Below, one piece after another: positions 18,046 through 28,295 of a stretch of DNA of 41,157 nucleotides. Position 1 is the first letter of the stretch, and the number at the start of each line of letters is the position of its first letter. Position numbers and translations under genes: made by a program. A model generated the notes under the pieces. The model was not told the origin of the DNA and ran no database searches. It worked only from the letters and a program-made list of their open reading frames with translations. Source of the DNA: Acidimicrobiia bacterium (lineage in GTDB: Bacteria > Acidobacteriota > Vicinamibacteria > Vicinamibacterales > UBA2999); the NCBI GenBank assembly GCA_016871275.1, contig VFZG01000034.1, positions 1 to 41,157 on the forward strand, given 5' to 3'.

Positions 18046-19791
18046 TCACATCGTCGGGTGCTTCTTGTGCCACTCCGTTGCCTGCTCGTACGCCAGCGCG
18101 ATGCGGCAGATGGTGGCCTCGTCATACAGCCGGCCGGTGACCATGATCGACTGCGGCAGGTTGTCCAGGAACCCGCACTTCAGCGCAATCGCCGGATGAC
18201 CGGTCAAGTTTGTCGCCTGCAGGCTGGATGTGCCCGGCGCTACGCTGAGAAACGCGTCGTACTGCGACATCAGCCTGTCCATTTCCTGCATCAGCAGGCG
18301 GCGGGCGCGCATGGCGCGAAGGTACTCCACGGCGGGAATAAAGCGCGCGCTGCGGAAGGTGTTGGGCCAGTCGCCGGGGGATTGACCAGTCAGCGTGGCG
18401 AGCTGTTCCCGGTTGCGGGTCAGATCGTCGAACGCCGCCGCGGCCTCGGCGCTGAGTACGAAGCCAATCGCGCCGGCGGGGAACTCCGGCATGGTGATCG
18501 TCTCGATCGTCGCGCCGAGCTTGCGGAACACGTCGAGTGCATCCCGGTACATCGCCTGACGGTTCGCAGCCGCCTGCTTCTGCGCATCGGTGGGGTTGTT
18601 CACGTTTGACGCGCCGTCGAACTCGCGCTGCAGCACGCCGATGCGCAGGGAGGCGAGCGGCGGGGCGGGCTTACCCGCCCCGCCGCCGGACGGCGGCACA
18701 GAAACAATACCGTTCCACTCGAACGGCGCGTCGACGACGGTGTCGTCCCGGCCGTCGCTGCCGTAGATCGCATTCAGCACCAGCACACAGTCCTCGACCG
18801 AACGACACATCGGCCCAATCTTGTCCATCGTCCAGCTGAGCGCCATCGCACCGTGGCGGCTGACGCGGCCGTAGGTCGGGCGCAAGCCGGTGACGCCGTT
18901 GGTCACCGACGGCGAGATGATCGACCCGAGCGTCTCGGTGCCGATCGAGAAGCCGACCAGCCCCGCGGCCGTCGCCGATCCTGGACCCGCCGAGGACCCA
19001 CTGGAACTGCGTTCGGTGTTCCACGGGTTGCGTGTCGACCCGCCGAACCACACGCCGCCCTGGGCGAGTGCGCCCATCGACAGCTTGGCCACCAGCACCG
19101 CGCCGGCATCGCGCAGGCGTTCCACCACCGTCGCGTCGAGATCGATGACTTGATCCTTGTAGGGCGTCGCGCCCCAGGTCGTCTTGATGCCCCTGGTGGC
19201 GAGCAGATCTTTCGCACCCCATGGAATGCCGTGCAGCGGCCCGCGGTACTTGCCCGCCTTGATCTCCGCGTCGGCATCGGCGGCCTGCTTGAGCGCCAGT
19301 TCCTCGGTCAGCGTCACGACGCACTTCAACGGCTCGCCGTACTTCTTCAGCCGATCGAGATAGATCGTCGTGAGTTCCGTCGACGTGATGCGCTTGGTTT
19401 CGATCAACACTGCGAGTGACGTGACCGGCAGAAACGCGATCTGCTCGGGTGTCAGGTTGGCCGGCACCGCCGGCCGCGTCACCTTGAGCTTGGCGCCGGG
19501 CGTCGAACGGCCGGCCGGACGCTTGCCGGGCAGATACGGCCGGAAGGTGATCGCCGGTTCGGTGTCGAGCGGGATGTTGAGCTTTCGCAGCGCCTCGTAG
19601 TTGTCGAGGTGTCGGTTCACGCTGCCGAGCGCCATCTGCTCTTCGGCTTCGGTAAAGTCCACGCCAAACAGGCTTTCAGCGGCGTCGAGGCGAAGACGGT
19701 CGATACGCGGTGGCGCGGCCCGCTGTTGCGCCAGCGCAGGGGTCGCCGCGCCTGCGGCCAGGAACGTTGTGAGGAAACGGCGTCTGTTCAT
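18046..19791 (-). CDS. Tat-exported amidase (amidase signature family)
   Basis: A 581-residue amidase. ATG 19791 is chosen because it begins MNRRRFLTTFLAAGAATPAL, a classic twin-arginine signal, and a -10 box TACCCT (19804-19799) ends 7 bases upstream; the longer reading would include the promoter. The Ser-cisSer-Lys catalytic set is visible: Lys in HGIPWGAKDLLAT, the Gly/Ser stretch SSSGSSAGPGSATAAG, and the nucleophile Ser in IGTETLGSIISP. The family hydrolyses amides to acid and ammonia and includes GatA, but the Tat signal excludes GatCAB function. An N-terminal extension of about 100 residues before the core is usual for exported members. Located in the periplasm. Confidence 0.92.
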   Translation of the reverse strand: MNRRRFLTTFLAAGAATPALAQQRAAPPRIDRLRLDAAESLFGVDFTEAEEQMALGSVNRHLDNYEALRKLNIPLDTEPAITFRPYLPGKRPAGRSTPGAKLKVTRPAVPANLTPEQIAFLPVTSLAVLIETKRITSTELTTIYLDRLKKYGEPLKCVVTLTEELALKQAADADAEIKAGKYRGPLHGIPWGAKDLLATRGIKTTWGATPYKDQVIDLDATVVERLRDAGAVLVAKLSMGALAQGGVWFGGSTRNPWNTERSSSGSSAGPGSATAAGLVGFSIGTETLGSIISPSVTNGVTGLRPTYGRVSRHGAMALSWTMDKIGPMCRSVEDCVLVLNAIYGSDGRDDTVVDAPFEWNGIVSVPPSGGGAGKPAPPLASLRIGVLQREFDGASNVNNPTDAQKQAAANRQAMYRDALDVFRKLGATIETITMPEFPAGAIGFVLSAEAAAAFDDLTRNREQLATLTGQSPGDWPNTFRSARFIPAVEYLRAMRARRLLMQEMDRLMSQYDAFLSVAPGTSSLQATNLTGHPAIALKCGFLDNLPQSIMVTGRLYDEATICRIALAYEQATEWHKKHPTM

Positions 19792-19807
19792 GGTGGGAAG
19801 GGTAACA

Positions 19808-19871
19808 GGCCAACGGGCCAACGGGCGAGCGGGTTGCTGGCCTGCATGCCCGGTGGCCTGTTAGCCTGATG
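19808..19871. repeat. Eight-unit octamer array in the amidase-glgB divergent promoter
   Basis: Exactly eight 8-base units: GGCCAACG twice, GGCGAGCG, GGTTGCTG, GCCTGCAT, GCCCGGTG, GCCTGTTA, GCCTGATG. The first half is led by GGCC and the second by GCC, giving rough inverted symmetry. The last two units contain the glgB -10 box TAGCCT (19862-19867). Confidence 0.9.
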
Positions 19872-19873
19872 AC

Positions 19874-21796
<1,923 letters not shown>

Positions 21797-21935
21797 TCGC
21801 GCGCGATCTTCAATGCGCTGGACCGCGGGGACCTCACCGCGTTGTGTCGCCTCATGAAATGGGCGGCAAACGACGCTTGCCACGCCGGAGCCTTGGCGAA
21901 GGCGGGCGGCATGCTCTTCGCTGTAGCCGAAGCGC

Positions 21936-22475
21936 ATGAGTGCCACCCGGCGCCCGGACCAGGCGTTTGGCGATGACTACCGCGGCCGGAGCGCGTCCTG
22001 CGCGCTCGGCGCGGCCGACGAGGGGATCTACCGCCTGCCGACCCAGGCCGACGGTCTTCGCCCGACGAAGGATCTGGAGTGGTTCTTCGATTGCTTCGAA
22101 GGTTCCCTTCGCAGGTGCCCGGGCGGCGACGACGGTAAGAAGATCCTGAGCCTGGCCGCCATCATGGTGCACCTCAGCGACGACCACAAGTGGTCGCGCG
22201 AGCTGATCGCCCAGTGGCTGGAAGGGCTCAGGTGCAGTTGGCAGTTTGCCGTGTGGCGGTTGCCAGTTTCGGTTGAAGTATTCAGTGTCAAGTGCCAGGT
22301 TGCACCGGCGCGGCGCGATATTACGCCGCGTTGGTTCCCTCTCGTGCTCCAGACGCGCTTGCATGTTTCGGATGATCGTGGCGAAGATCGCGCACAGTTG
22401 CGTGGCTTCGGACTCGAGCCCGAGGCCGACACCCGCATCCAGCGTTGGCCGAACACGCAACAGTTGCCACGCTGA
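21936..22475 (+). CDS. Hypothetical protein, C-terminal part overwritten by repeats
   Basis: I do not recognise this protein. From ATG 21936 the frame reads well as protein up to about residue 97: DEGIYRLPTQADGLRPTKDL, EWFFDCFEG, and AIMVHLSDDHKWSRELIAQW. At 22235 a heptamer repeat array begins and the remaining 80 residues are repeat-derived and Trp/Arg-rich without protein character. So either the gene lost its native 3' end or it ends in another frame. Upstream, 21797-21935 holds REP-like palindromic sequence (GCCTTGGCGAAGGC around 21890) and no promoter is obvious. It may be an eroded gene. Confidence 0.4.
   Translation: MSATRRPDQAFGDDYRGRSASCALGAADEGIYRLPTQADGLRPTKDLEWFFDCFEGSLRRCPGGDDGKKILSLAAIMVHLSDDHKWSRELIAQWLEGLRCSWQFAVWRLPVSVEVFSVKCQVAPARRDITPRWFPLVLQTRLHVSDDRGEDRAQLRGFGLEPEADTRIQRWPNTQQLPR
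22235..22304. repeat. Heptamer array, CAGTTGG type (left arm)
   Basis: About ten 7-base units starting CAGTTGG, CAGTTTG, CCGTGTG, GCGGTTG, CCAGTTT, CGGTTGA. It is inverted relative to the array at 22500-22527, so the two bracket about 200 bp of DNA that shows only broken protein-like fragments (minus strand PTLDAGVGLGLESEATQL). Confidence 0.65.
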
Positions 22476-22499
22476 ATACCCGAGACACCCGAAAGACCT

Positions 22500-22527
22500 G
22501 CAACTGGCAACTGGCCATTGCCAACTG
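22500..22527. repeat. Heptamer array, GCAACTG type (right arm)
   Basis: Four units GCAACTG, GCAACTG, GCCATTG, CCAACTG. The units are the reverse complement of those in the array at 22235-22304. Confidence 0.75.
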
Positions 22528-22533
22528 TCTTCC

Positions 22534-22569
22534 AAAAAAAAGGCCCGAGAGCCAAAGCTCCCGGGCCTT
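22534..22569 (-). terminator. Intrinsic terminator of TonB receptor 2
   Basis: On the minus strand AAGGCCCGGGAGC pairs with GCTCTCGGGCCTT (one mismatch, loop TTTG), followed by an unbroken T-run at 22541-22534. It lies about 15 bases beyond the receptor stop codon. Confidence 0.9.
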
Positions 22570-22583
22570 CTCGTTGCCTGTGT

Positions 22584-25547
22584 CTACCAGCGAACGCTGA
22601 CGCCGAAACGCATCACGCGCGGCGCGATGATGCCGCTCACCGTGTTGGCGTTGGTCGCCGCCTGGTTGCGGTTGATGGCCTGGACGGTGTTGGTGTTCGT
22701 CAGGTTGAACACGTCGATGGCCGGGACCAGCGTCATGGTGCCGAAGCGCAGGGTCTTGTCTACGCGGAAGTCCACCGTGTGCAGGTCGTCCAGTCGGACA
22801 TCGCCCAACGGATCGAGCAGCACCTGCGCCGTGCCCGCGCCGTTGGCGCGCGCCGGGCTCAGGATCGATTGCGGGAACGGGAAGCCCTGGCGGCCGATGT
22901 AGTTGAGCGCCAGGTTCACGTCCCAAGGCAGCTGCACGCGGGTGTTCCCCTTCAGCAACCACTTCGAGTTCTGGAACACGTTGCCGATGCCCGATCCACC
23001 AGACTCGGGTGCGAACTCGAAGCCGTCGAGCCGCGCGATGTTGGTCGGGTCCTCATATGCGTTCGGGGAATCCCAGTGGTCGATGGCGTTGTTGAACGCG
23101 TAGCTGAAGTTCGCCGACCAGCGGTTCGCCATGCGCCTCTGGAACGTGACTTCCACGCCGTTGAAGTCGCGGTAGCGATCGGGGATGTTGGTATAGACAT
23201 TCGGCGACGGGATCAGGATCGTCGGCTCGAAGTAGGTCACCGAGTTGCACCGCGCGCCCGCCACCGGGCAGGTCGGCTGGAACGTCACCGAGCGGTAGTT
23301 GGCGCTGGTGAAGTTGTCGCGATCGTTCCAGAAGAACCGATCGTATTTGCGCCAGATGTAGCTGGCGCCGACGGCCATCACGTTGCCGAACTGGCGGTCG
23401 AAGCCGACGATCAGCTCGCGGGTGCGATCGTTCTTGACGTTCGGATCGATGCGCGTCGGCGACGTCGTCGCGGTCGGCTTGGCCGGATCGTAGGCGACGC
23501 TCTTGCTGAGGAACGGCACCGAGGTGTTGACCTCGCCGGCCTGCACGAACCGATCGCCGTTGGTGTCGGTCCACGGGTAGCGCACGAACACCGCGCTGGT
23601 GGCGGCGAGCTGTCCCGACAGCTGGCCAGGACCCATCTGGCCGTAGTAGGTCGCAAACGACGCTGACATCACATTGCGTCCGTTACCCTTGAGGTCGTAG
23701 GTGAAGCCGACGCGCGGCGAGAAGTCCTTCCACACCACACCGGCATCGGCGCCCTGGAAGTTGACGGCCGGCATCAGCGTGGAGAAGAACGGGTTGGCCG
23801 GCACCGTGGCTGCTTCGGCGCGGTCGTCCTGGATGTCGTAGCGGAACCCGATGTTGACGGTCAGCCGGTTCCGGGTGTAGGTGTCCTGAACGTAGAACGC
23901 GTTGGTGTTCAGGTGCGATTCGGCGTACTGATCGCGCCAGATGTCCGCTTCGGCGGCGACACCGTTGCGGAATCGCGCTTCGACGAAGCCGCCGCGGTGA
24001 TTGATGCTGGTGGCGTGCGCGCTACGCCAGCGGTAGCCGAACTTCAGCGAGTGATCGCCGCCCAGCTTGGCGGGCGCGAAGTAGCTGCTGACCACATCGA
24101 AGCTGTTGGTCGGACGCATGAAGATGTTGGCGTTGTACGAGCGGCCCCACAGGCCGGTCGTGACTTCGAGGCTCGGCTGCACGTCGTAGAGCGATGGGTC
24201 CTGCAGGTCGAGCGCGAAGTTGTTGCCGAGGTGCGACCACATCACGTCCACCAGCCAGCGGTCGTTGATCACGTGCTGATCAGCGGCCTTCCAGAACGGC
24301 GATGGACCCGTGATCCACCCGAACTTGCCGAAGTCGCTCGACACGGCCTTCTGCTTCCAGGCGGTTTCGATCGGCCGCAGGTCGCCGGCGTCGCGCGCGT
24401 TGCGCACCTTCTCCGCCCAGGTGTTCGAGAGCGTCAGGCGGTTGTTGGTGAATGGCACGTAGGTCAGCTTCCAGTTGTAGTTGTTCAGCGTCGTCAGGTC
24501 GGTGGACAGGCAGCTGCGCAGCAGCGCCGTGTCGGCCGTGCGGGGGTTGATCGCCACGCCGTTGGGACGGCACTGCGGCGTGTTCTCGTAGAAGCCAATC
24601 ACGCCGACCTTGATGTCCTGCGTGCCGTACGCACCCCAGTACCACAGCTTGCCCTTCATGATCGGGCCGCCCACTTCGAAGCCGTAATCCTTGATGTCCT
24701 GAATCGGCGCGCCGGCGCCGGCGCCCTGCGCCTTCAGCTCGGGGGTGATGTTGTCGTCCACGAACTCTTCGTTCGTGAACAGCGCGCGGGCGCTGCCTTT
24801 GAAGCGATCGGTGCCGCCCTTGGTCACCAGGTTGATGCCGACGCCGCCGGTCTGCTGCGTGACGTCCGCGCCGCCCGTGGTGACCTGCATTTCCTCGAGC
24901 ATGTCGAAGTCGTAGTAGATCGGTGAGGCGCCGGTGGCCGACATGTCGGTGATGTCGACGCCGTCGATTGACCACTTGTTGTTGCCGGTCGAGGAGCCGC
25001 GCGAGATGTAACTCGACTGCTGACCCGACTGGTTGCCGCCCACGTTGGCGCGGTCCATGACGATGCCGGGGGTGCGCTCGAGCATGACCCATGGGTCGCG
25101 CGCCGACGGGATGTTCTGCAGCGTCTCGAGGTCGAAGGTCGACTTCGTGCCGGTCTCGCGGGTGTCAACCAGCGGGCTGGCGCCGGCGACCGTGACGGTT
25201 TCCTGCACGGTCGACAACTCGAGGTTGGCGTTGACCAGCGCGCGGAAGCCGATGGTGACGCGGATGTCCTGCACGGCGGTGGTCTTGAAGCCGGCCAGCT
25301 CGAACGTCACCGAGTAGGTGCCGATCGGCAGTTCCGGAATACGGTAAGTCCCTGTTTCCGAGGTCACCGCCACGCGTGGCTGGATCAGCGCGGGGCCTGC
25401 AACCGTCACAGTTGCACCAGGCAACACGGCGCCCGATGCATCGGCCGCCCTTCCGAAGATTTCACCGGTCTGCTGCTGCGCGACAGCGTTGGTCAGGCCA
25501 AGCACGAACAACAGGGCTGACGCGACTAGCGTCTTTCTCAACATCAT
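22584..25547 (-). CDS. TonB-dependent receptor 2, Oar-like
   Basis: A 987-residue outer-membrane receptor. It has a Sec signal (MMLRKTLVASALLFVLGLTN, then AVAQQ), a carboxypeptidase-regulatory-like domain (about 28-115: GRAADASGAVLPGATVTVAG), and a full plug with GSSTGNNKWSIDGVDITDMS and INLVTKGGTDRFKGSAR, then a long barrel ending MRFGVSVRW with a terminal aromatic. Compared with receptor 1 the plug is complete and there is no glycine-rich insert. Oar-like receptors take up large substrates such as peptides or glycans through TonB energy, but the ligand is not readable. The start is supported by Shine-Dalgarno GGAGG about 6-9 bases upstream, one of the few in this window. It ends at a strong terminator. 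Confidence 0.93.
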   Translation of the reverse strand: MMLRKTLVASALLFVLGLTNAVAQQQTGEIFGRAADASGAVLPGATVTVAGPALIQPRVAVTSETGTYRIPELPIGTYSVTFELAGFKTTAVQDIRVTIGFRALVNANLELSTVQETVTVAGASPLVDTRETGTKSTFDLETLQNIPSARDPWVMLERTPGIVMDRANVGGNQSGQQSSYISRGSSTGNNKWSIDGVDITDMSATGASPIYYDFDMLEEMQVTTGGADVTQQTGGVGINLVTKGGTDRFKGSARALFTNEEFVDDNITPELKAQGAGAGAPIQDIKDYGFEVGGPIMKGKLWYWGAYGTQDIKVGVIGFYENTPQCRPNGVAINPRTADTALLRSCLSTDLTTLNNYNWKLTYVPFTNNRLTLSNTWAEKVRNARDAGDLRPIETAWKQKAVSSDFGKFGWITGPSPFWKAADQHVINDRWLVDVMWSHLGNNFALDLQDPSLYDVQPSLEVTTGLWGRSYNANIFMRPTNSFDVVSSYFAPAKLGGDHSLKFGYRWRSAHATSINHRGGFVEARFRNGVAAEADIWRDQYAESHLNTNAFYVQDTYTRNRLTVNIGFRYDIQDDRAEAATVPANPFFSTLMPAVNFQGADAGVVWKDFSPRVGFTYDLKGNGRNVMSASFATYYGQMGPGQLSGQLAATSAVFVRYPWTDTNGDRFVQAGEVNTSVPFLSKSVAYDPAKPTATTSPTRIDPNVKNDRTRELIVGFDRQFGNVMAVGASYIWRKYDRFFWNDRDNFTSANYRSVTFQPTCPVAGARCNSVTYFEPTILIPSPNVYTNIPDRYRDFNGVEVTFQRRMANRWSANFSYAFNNAIDHWDSPNAYEDPTNIARLDGFEFAPESGGSGIGNVFQNSKWLLKGNTRVQLPWDVNLALNYIGRQGFPFPQSILSPARANGAGTAQVLLDPLGDVRLDDLHTVDFRVDKTLRFGTMTLVPAIDVFNLTNTNTVQAINRNQAATNANTVSGIIAPRVMRFGVSVRW

Positions 25548-25697
25548 TTCTGATCCTCCATTACGCCAGGGACCACTTCCCGGCGACCGCTAGGCAGGTC
25601 CCCCCGCCTGATCCGGCAGCCTAACCAAACTACAGTGGCTGAGGTGCCGAAGAGCAGCCTTTGTGCCACCGACGGCTTGACTGAATGGGACGAGACA

Positions 25698-25713
25698 GGG
25701 CCGAATTCGGCCC
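25698..25713. promoter_or_regulatory. Perfect 16-bp palindrome upstream of TonB receptor 2
   Basis: GGGCCGAATTCGGCCC is fully self-complementary. It sits about 150 bp upstream of the receptor start in a 267-bp spacer (25548-25814) with no other gene. It could be an operator or the stem of a terminator for the rhomboid gene, but no T-run follows directly; a weak A/T hairpin lies at 25758-25774. Confidence 0.4.
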
Positions 25714-25814
25714 AATATCCACAAAGTAGCGGCTCCGAGACCGCCGTAACGACGTTGAAAAATCGGTTTTTTGGATTGCGAGACTTCAAATCGCTGAATG
25801 ACAAACAGGTGGAC

Positions 25815-26636
25815 CTACGCGAAGACGCTGTAGACGGTGTAGGCCACTGCGCCCATCGAGATCATCAGGCAGCCCACGGCAATCGCGATGTGGTCGATGC
25901 GTTCGGGTTTGAGCGGATCGAGGATCATCGAGGCGAGGTAGCCGCCGGCGAATCCGCCGAGGTGGGCGGCGTTGTCCACGCCCGGAAAGATGAAGCCCAT
26001 CACACCCATGAACAGCGCGTACTGGATGCCGGCCTGGCCGATGTGGCTGCTGCCGGTGCGACGGCCGTAGTGCACAAGTGCGCCAAGGAACCCGAAGATC
26101 GAGGCCGACGCTCCGACCGTGATCCCTGCCCCAAAGAACGGGATTGCCCACAGCCCCATCACCGAACTCAACCCGAAGCCGGCAATGCCTGCCAGGGTGT
26201 AGATGATCACCATGCGGCCGGCGCCGTACATGTTCGCGATCTCAGGACCGAGCTGCCGGATCCACAGGACGTTGAAGAAGATGTGGAGGATCCCGCCATG
26301 CAGCCAGCCGGCGGTGAGCACGGTCCACCAGAAGCCACGCTCGAAGACCGGGTAGGCGCCGCTGGCGCCGAGCACCAGCAACCCGACGTTGTTTGGCTGA
26401 ATGCCGATGCTGCCGCCGTCGCGCGACATGACCAGCGACAGCACGTACATCAGGATCGTGGCGCCGGTCACGAACGGGACAAAGCCGAGGTCGTTGCCGA
26501 TGCGTCGCAGGACGGGCGCAAACCCCCACATGCCGGGATTGCGGCGGCCGCAGTTGTAACAGGTGGGATCGTTGACGCCGACCAGCACGCCGCACGCCGT
26601 GCAGATGACGGAGCCTTCTGTTTTCCTACCGAACAC
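25815..26636 (-). CDS. Rhomboid-family intramembrane serine protease with N-terminal zinc ribbon
   Basis: A 273-residue membrane protease. Residues 12-29 form a zinc ribbon (C12-x2-C15, C26-x2-C29). Six or so TM helices follow. Rhomboid marks are HGGILHIFFN (H118, N122), the catalytic serine S177 in GASASIFG, and the catalytic histidine H225 in DNAAHLGGFAGG. It cleaves membrane proteins within the bilayer; substrates are unknown. The start is GTG 26636; -10 box GATACT (26651-26646) ends 9 bases upstream, so leaderless. The zinc ribbon may bind partners on the cytoplasmic side. Confidence 0.94.
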   Translation of the reverse strand: MFGRKTEGSVICTACGVLVGVNDPTCYNCGRRNPGMWGFAPVLRRIGNDLGFVPFVTGATILMYVLSLVMSRDGGSIGIQPNNVGLLVLGASGAYPVFERGFWWTVLTAGWLHGGILHIFFNVLWIRQLGPEIANMYGAGRMVIIYTLAGIAGFGLSSVMGLWAIPFFGAGITVGASASIFGFLGALVHYGRRTGSSHIGQAGIQYALFMGVMGFIFPGVDNAAHLGGFAGGYLASMILDPLKPERIDHIAIAVGCLMISMGAVAYTVYSVFA

Positions 26637-26650
26637 CGTCCAAACAGTAT

Positions 26651-26678
26651 CCGGTAGCTGGTAGCCGGGAGCCAGAAA
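26651..26678. repeat. Short heptamer array upstream of the rhomboid gene
   Basis: Units CCGGTAG, CTGGTAG, CCGGGAG, CCAGAAA. It abuts and overlaps the rhomboid -10 box. Confidence 0.5.
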
Positions 26679-26705
26679 AATTCCGGGCCAGCGGCGGTCG
26701 GCGGC

Positions 26706-26795
26706 CTACGCCCCGGCTTGCTCCAACCCCCTCGTGCCCAGCGCAAAGCAGACCATGCCGATACTGACCAGAATCGCGACCGGCCGAACGACTTC
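26706..26795 (-). pseudogene. C-terminal scrap of a membrane protein
   Basis: The minus strand encodes RPVAILVSIGMVCFALGTRG followed by LEQAGA and a stop at 26708-26706, a credible last transmembrane helix and tail. Just upstream another frame reads VLKLIDVRKSFG. Neither piece has a gene around it. The origin is unknown. Confidence 0.35.
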
Positions 26796-26834
26796 CGCAC
26801 GTCAATCAGCTTCAACACGATCGTCCTAGACGAA

Positions 26835-26961
26835 GGTTCTTCACGGCGGTTCTATACGGGGGTTCGATTGGTGACTTTTCGCCATCCAGCGGCAGAAATC
26901 GCCCTCCAACAAAGAGTGCACCGCCGTGCAGAACCTCCGTGCAGAACCCCCGTGTAGAATT
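26835..26961. repeat. Inverted pair of 13-base tandem arrays
   Basis: Left arm: GGTTCTTCACGGC, GGTTCTATACGGG, GGTTCGATTGGTG (26835-26873). Right arm: GCCGTGCAGAACC, TCCGTGCAGAACC, CCCGTGTAGAATT (26923-26961), the reverse complement of the left units. About 50 bp lie between. The last right-hand unit contains TAGAAT, the candidate -10 box of the downstream transporter. Confidence 0.8.
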
Positions 26962-26966
26962 GTCCT

Positions 26967-28262
26967 ATCGGCACCGAACTCATCGTCATTTTCCTGCTCA
27001 TCCTGGCGAACGGCGTGTTTGCCATGTCCGAGATCGCCGTGGTGGCGGCGCGCAAGGTGCGCCTGCAGCAGCGCGCGGAAGACGGCGACGAGCGGGCCAG
27101 GACCGCCCTCGAGCTCGCGCACGATCCCAACAAGTTCCTGTCGACCGTGCAGTTCGGCATCACGCTGGTGGGTGTGCTGGCCGGCGCCTACGGTGGCGCC
27201 ACCATCGCGGAGACGCTGGCCGAGCCCATTGCCACGGTGCCGCAGCTGGCGCCCTATGCCGAAGGCATCGCGCTGGGATTGGTCGTCACGGTGATCACCG
27301 TGCTGTCGCTGGTCATTGGCGAGCTGGTGCCGAAGCGCATTGCGCTCAACAGCCCCGAAGCGATCGCGTCGTGGGTAGCGCGGCCGATGATCCTGCTCTC
27401 GAAGGTCGGCGGGCCGGTGGTGGGGGCGCTCACCGCCGCGACCAATCTCGTGCTGCGCGTGTTTGGCGTGAAGGGCGAGGCGGAGCCGAACCTCACCGAA
27501 GACGAGATCAAGGCGCTTATCAGCCAGGGCGCCGAAACCGGCGCCGTCGGCGCCACCGAAGAGAACATCGTCCAGCGCGTGTTCCAGCTGGGCGATCAGC
27601 GCGTCGCGGCGATCATGACGCCGCGTCCGGACATCGAGTGGATCGACGTCGACGCGTCGGAAGAGGAGCTGCGCGAGTTCCTCGCGTCGCATTCGCATAC
27701 GCAGTTCGTGGTGTGCCACGGCGGCCTGGACGAAGTGCTCGGCATCGTGTGGTCGGCGGACCTGCTGCCGATTGCCTTCCAGGGATCGCGGCTCGACCTG
27801 CGATCGCTGGTGCGCGAGGCGCTGTTCGTGCCGGATTCCATGCCCGCGGTGCAGCTGCTCGAGTCGTTCCGCAGCTCGCACAAGCACGTCGCGCTGGTGA
27901 TGGACGAGTACGGCGCCGTGGAAGGACTGGTCACCGTCACCGACTTGCTGACCGCCATCGTCGGCGATCTGCCCGCTGACGCATCCGAGGCACAGGGCGC
28001 GTTCGTGTCGCGCGCGGACGGCTCGTGGCTGGTGGACGGATCGGCGCAGATGGAAGAAGTCACCACGTACTTCGGCTTGGACGGTCTTCCCGAAGACGAG
28101 GCCGGCGCCTACCACACCATCGGCGGCTTCGTGATGGCGCGGCTGGGCCGCGTCCCCAAGGCGGCCGATGCGTTCGAGTGGGGCGGTATGCGCTTCGAGG
28201 TGATGGACATGGACGGCCGCCGCATCGACAAAGTACTCGTCGCACGGAAATCAGCCGGCTGA
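26967..28262 (+). CDS. CNNM/CorC-type transporter (DUF21 + CBS pair + CorC_HlyC)
   Basis: A protein of about 431 residues with an N-terminal DUF21 membrane domain (first helix TELIVIFLLILANGVFAMSE, later GVLAGAYGGATIAE and VITVLSLVIGELVPKRIAL), two CBS domains (around residues 210-330) and a C-terminal CorC_HlyC transporter-associated domain (ADGSWLVDGSAQMEEV). Such proteins are linked to magnesium or cobalt efflux and were formerly annotated as hemolysins. The first usable conventional start is GTG 27015, which would cut the first helix. The frame upstream is open to a stop at 26955 but has no ATG, GTG or TTG. A -10 box TAGAAT (26955-26960) ends 6 bases before ATC 26967, so the leaderless start falls on ATC. 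I place the start there with reserve. Confidence 0.85.
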   Translation: MGTELIVIFLLILANGVFAMSEIAVVAARKVRLQQRAEDGDERARTALELAHDPNKFLSTVQFGITLVGVLAGAYGGATIAETLAEPIATVPQLAPYAEGIALGLVVTVITVLSLVIGELVPKRIALNSPEAIASWVARPMILLSKVGGPVVGALTAATNLVLRVFGVKGEAEPNLTEDEIKALISQGAETGAVGATEENIVQRVFQLGDQRVAAIMTPRPDIEWIDVDASEEELREFLASHSHTQFVVCHGGLDEVLGIVWSADLLPIAFQGSRLDLRSLVREALFVPDSMPAVQLLESFRSSHKHVALVMDEYGAVEGLVTVTDLLTAIVGDLPADASEAQGAFVSRADGSWLVDGSAQMEEVTTYFGLDGLPEDEAGAYHTIGGFVMARLGRVPKAADAFEWGGMRFEVMDMDGRRIDKVLVARKSAG

Positions 28263-28295
28263 CGCCGCCGTCACGATGGCATCCGCCTCCCGGGG

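Noticed and set aside
25548-25804. 86-residue minus-strand ORF upstream of TonB receptor 2
   Set aside because: Covers the receptor's regulatory region and a palindrome, with no coding character or homology signal.
26841-28115. Minus-strand frame of 424 codons over the CNNM-type gene
   Set aside because: His/Arg/Gln-rich shadow without motifs; the plus strand shows DUF21, CBS and CorC domains.
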